Positions 61,486 through 64,000 of a stretch of DNA of 64,000 nt are shown here, piece by piece. The DNA comes from Actinostola sp. cb2023 (taxonomy: Eukaryota > Cnidaria > Anthozoa > Actiniaria > Actinostolidae). Where the stretch lies: assembly GCA_033675265.1 (NCBI GenBank), contig JAUJYZ010001118.1:16001-80000 (forward strand). Reading direction: 5' to 3'. Position numbers and translations under genes: made by a program. The notes beneath the pieces were generated by a model. The model had not been told where the DNA came from. It searched no databases and saw nothing but the letters and a program-made list of their open reading frames with translations. How positions within the stretch are numbered: position 1 is the stretch's first letter; each line of letters starts with the position of its first letter.

Positions 61486-62493
61486 TGTTAAGTTTTTAGA
61501 GTATGTTTGCATCAGTCAAACTCCCTTCACCATAATTAGTTACTCTTTACTTCCAAAAAATAGAATTTTGCCAAGTTCTTTTTATGGCATTTTCGTATCG
61601 ATAATTTCCCCAGCGTTTTGAATGATCAGCGGACCGTGCTTTCTCATAAGTGAAAATTATCCCAAAGACAACCTTACAATCATTTCTAGTTGGTAATAAA
61701 AGGTTCTAATTTGTTTCGTAAATCGTTTCGTAGAAAATAGCGTAGATTAGGACGACATTTTCCACGCCAAAAAAAAGCTTGTCGTCTATTGAAGTCTGTG
61801 AGGGTTCAGTTTATAGCATAGCTAATCTTCCACTGAGCCTTCTGGGTTAATAAAATAATAATAATCGTAATAATAGCATAGAAGAGCGCTGAAAGCTGTT
61901 GTTTCTGTCTGATTTTTTACTGACCGACAGGTGTTAATTGATCATCGTTCTGTCTGACAAACTAGGATTGATTTTTTCAACGAAGAGGTCTCGTTTAATA
62001 TCGTGCATGTGTGAATAATATTGTAATACGCTTGTGTTCAACTACAAGGTAGGTCGTCGGTGTTCTCCAACTACAGGCACAATATTTAGAATATTGAATA
62101 CTAATAACCATGATGAAACTGTACCAATAAGGTGATTGTTATAAATACAACTCGTCAGAAGAATATAGAAGCAGAAGAGTATAGAAGTAGAGCAACAAAC
62201 AAGAGCCAATAAACAAGATCGAGTACCACGAATCTACGGAGAGTTTCTTCCCCTGATTACATAACCACGATATAAATCAATAGTTTCGTGAGTTGTTTAA
62301 AGCTGATTATCGATGTGTTCTCCATCCAAACCCGGCTAAGTCGGGCTTGTACTGGTAGTTTTACTGACTACGTTTTACTAGGCTTCACAAGCCACAACAA
62401 AATAAAGCAACCTTATTTAACTTCGGTAACTCGTAATAGTAATTCAACTGACAAACCCGAGGCCGACGGTGCGCGCTTTACTCCCTCTCTCCA

Positions 62494-62524
<31 letters not shown>

Positions 62525-62568
62525 GCACTGAGCTACACGGATTATAGACAAGTCGAAACAAGTGTGTG
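61486..62568. other. Non-coding stretch, nothing recognised
   Basis: An open frame at 62288-62569 runs into the tRNA-like segment and is not recognisable. No other features were seen. Confidence 0.35.
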
Positions 62569-62569
62569 A

Positions 62570-62640
62570 AGTCACCGAGGATTGAACTACTGACCTCTCG
62601 CTTAGCAGGCAGTGCACATACCAACAAGGCCACTCCTATG
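62570..62640 (-). repeat. tRNA-like segment, probable SINE head
   Basis: On the minus strand, GGAGTGGCCTTGTTGG (A-box-like), CTGCTAAG (resembling a Ser-GCT anticodon loop) and TAGTTCAATCC (B-box-like) occur in tRNA order and spacing. Stems do not pair well, so a functional tRNA is unlikely and a tRNA-derived SINE head is the better guess. Confidence 0.35.
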
Positions 62641-62789
62641 CCACTCAGTGCAGTGCCATTGTGAAAACAGTGGCACAAGTGCTTGCGGCTTTAGGTAGTT
62701 CATGATCAATAGATCCCATCATGGTACTTTCTTTCTAACTTTTACCACTAAAATAACTTTATAACCGAAGCTAAAATATGGAATTAAAA

Positions 62790-62816
62790 GGGGGGGGGGG
62801 GGGGGGGGGGGGGGGG
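62790..62816. repeat. G homopolymer of about 27 bases
   Basis: Uninterrupted run of G. Its length may be unreliable in an assembly. Confidence 0.95.
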
Positions 62817-62861
62817 TCGTCGACTTTGCTTCTGAGGATGTTTTTCGTCAAGACGGAATGA

Positions 62862-63200
62862 AATTTTAATAGACTTTTTTACCGATAAGGCGGCCATTTT
62901 GGATTCTATTGTTTTGGCTATAACATTATGGGATGCTCAGGGTGCAAATGACCCAAAAACTGTAGAGAGTGGAGTCGCGTCAATATATTATTTTTCTATG
63001 TCACTCTAGCCATAGTGTTGTATGACTTAATATCTACATGTGTTGTGTATTGTTGTATAATTTTGTACAAATTCATTTCTTTAAATTAGGTTTTCGTAGT
63101 TTTTCATGGCCAAATGGTTACTAGCTTGCACCCTGGGCATCCCATAATTTCTCCGTAATTCAAGATGGCCGCCGTATCGGTAAAAAGGTCTATTAAAGAA
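62862..63200. mobile_element. Inverted-repeat element
   Basis: TTTTAATAGACTTTTTTACCGAT, AAGGCGGCCATTTTG and ATTATGGGATGCTCAGGGTGCAA on the left mirror TTGCACCCTGGGCATCCCATAAT, CAAGATGGCCGCC and ATCGGTAAAAAGGTCTATTAAA on the right. Confidence 0.75.
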
Positions 63201-63822
63201 TATAATTTTTTATCGATATTGAAACATGTACAAATAAAGCAAACGCTTATATCTAATATATGTTTCGCAAAATTATACATCGGAAGCCAGGAAAGCGAAA
63301 CGTGAAAGAAAAAGGATGCGCATGCCTTATGGCGGACCATAATCAATTTCAGTGATACGTGGAAAATTGTTCTCATCGCAGACGATATATTTTTATTTCG
63401 AATTATAAAATACACTTATATAGCAAGTTCATAAATAGATAAAAACGGGGTCACCTTACTAAACATTTGACGTCAAAACGGTTTTCCCCGTCCGCGCGGA
63501 ACTGGGTTCTAATTTATTTGCTCTTTCTATCCTCCCATGACTCTAAACGGCTTATTGTCAAACTGAGTAAGAAATCAAAGAGGTGGAATTCATTTGTGTG
63601 TGTGAAGAACCATGTGTATTGTGATGGGACAACGCTGTCTCGTATGAACAATTTGAAAGTACCGCGAAAATAGCGCTAAAATAATGAATACACTAGATGT
63701 AGTCGAATTTATATAATATTTGGAATGCGCAGAATGGATGCGCAGTACCTTAAGTAACCATGAACACTTTTGTATCCGGCCATCTTTTAATACATTCTTA
63801 TGATGGTTTATTTCCTTTTCAG

Positions 63823-63900
63823 GAAATAACGTAGGTTTTAACAACTCTGCTTCATGATGGGAAAGAAGTCAAAAGGATTATTCTGTTTTAGGTCCCGTAG
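63823..63900 (+). CDS. Possible first coding exon of a gene running off the right edge
   Basis: A good acceptor (TTTATTTCCTTTTCAG) and a strong donor (CCCGTAG|GTAAGTACC) bound 78 bases. Two consecutive ATGs at 63854 and 63857 open a frame reading MMGKKSKGLFCFRSR up to the donor. Basic and cysteine-containing short N termini like this are often lipid-anchored, but nothing identifies the gene. The rest would lie beyond the window. Confidence 0.35.
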
Positions 63901-64000
63901 GTAAGTACCAACACAGGTAACTCAAACCATGACATGCTCGTCATGTTGGATGGGGTCGACTGCTGACCACTGAGAGTGCATCTCATGTTGATACCAACCA

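Overview
The window is nuclear DNA of an animal, most likely a marine invertebrate. Seven multi-exon genes could be assembled by eye from GT-AG splice sites with matching phases: INTS10 (5' part), ubiquitin-ribosomal L40 (UBA52), CBL, LAMTOR4, TRAPPC14, a large mucin-like single-pass membrane protein, and a cyclic-nucleotide-gated (CNG) channel. CBL and the Ragulator subunit LAMTOR4 point to Metazoa. The phylum cannot be fixed from sequence alone. There is no bacterial or viral gene organisation and no CRISPR array.

Layout: 0.2-1.1 kb INTS10 (minus, runs off the left edge); 1.5-5 kb an ATT microsatellite and a 183-bp satellite; 5.5-8.6 kb UBA52 (plus); 8.6-11.3 kb inverted-repeat elements and a minisatellite; 11.9-19.7 kb CBL (minus) with a 2-kb minisatellite in one intron; 19.7-25.5 kb gene-poor DNA with three inverted-repeat elements; 25.6-28.9 kb LAMTOR4 (plus); 30.6-38.8 kb TRAPPC14 (minus), tail-to-tail with LAMTOR4; 39-40.1 kb a possible divergent micro-gene; 40.8-47.7 kb the mucin-like membrane protein (minus); 49.9-54.3 kb the CNG channel (minus); 54.3-64 kb mostly non-coding, with a chain of candidate small plus-strand exons and a possible first coding exon at the right edge.

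The genes do not form one pathway. They touch transcription (INTS10), ubiquitin supply and signalling (UBA52, CBL), lysosomal mTORC1 control (LAMTOR4), vesicle transport or cilia (TRAPPC14), cell surface (mucin) and ion signalling (CNG). About 20 short palindromic (foldback/MITE-like) elements sit in introns and spacers, and they account for much of the non-coding structure. The points most worth a second look are the dystroglycan-like C-terminal half of the mucin and its broken 5' exon, a CNG pore without the usual filter glutamate, an A28T ubiquitin, the LAMTOR4-TRAPPC14 neighbourhood, and the partly open 183-bp satellite with a ~1.08-kb higher-order period.
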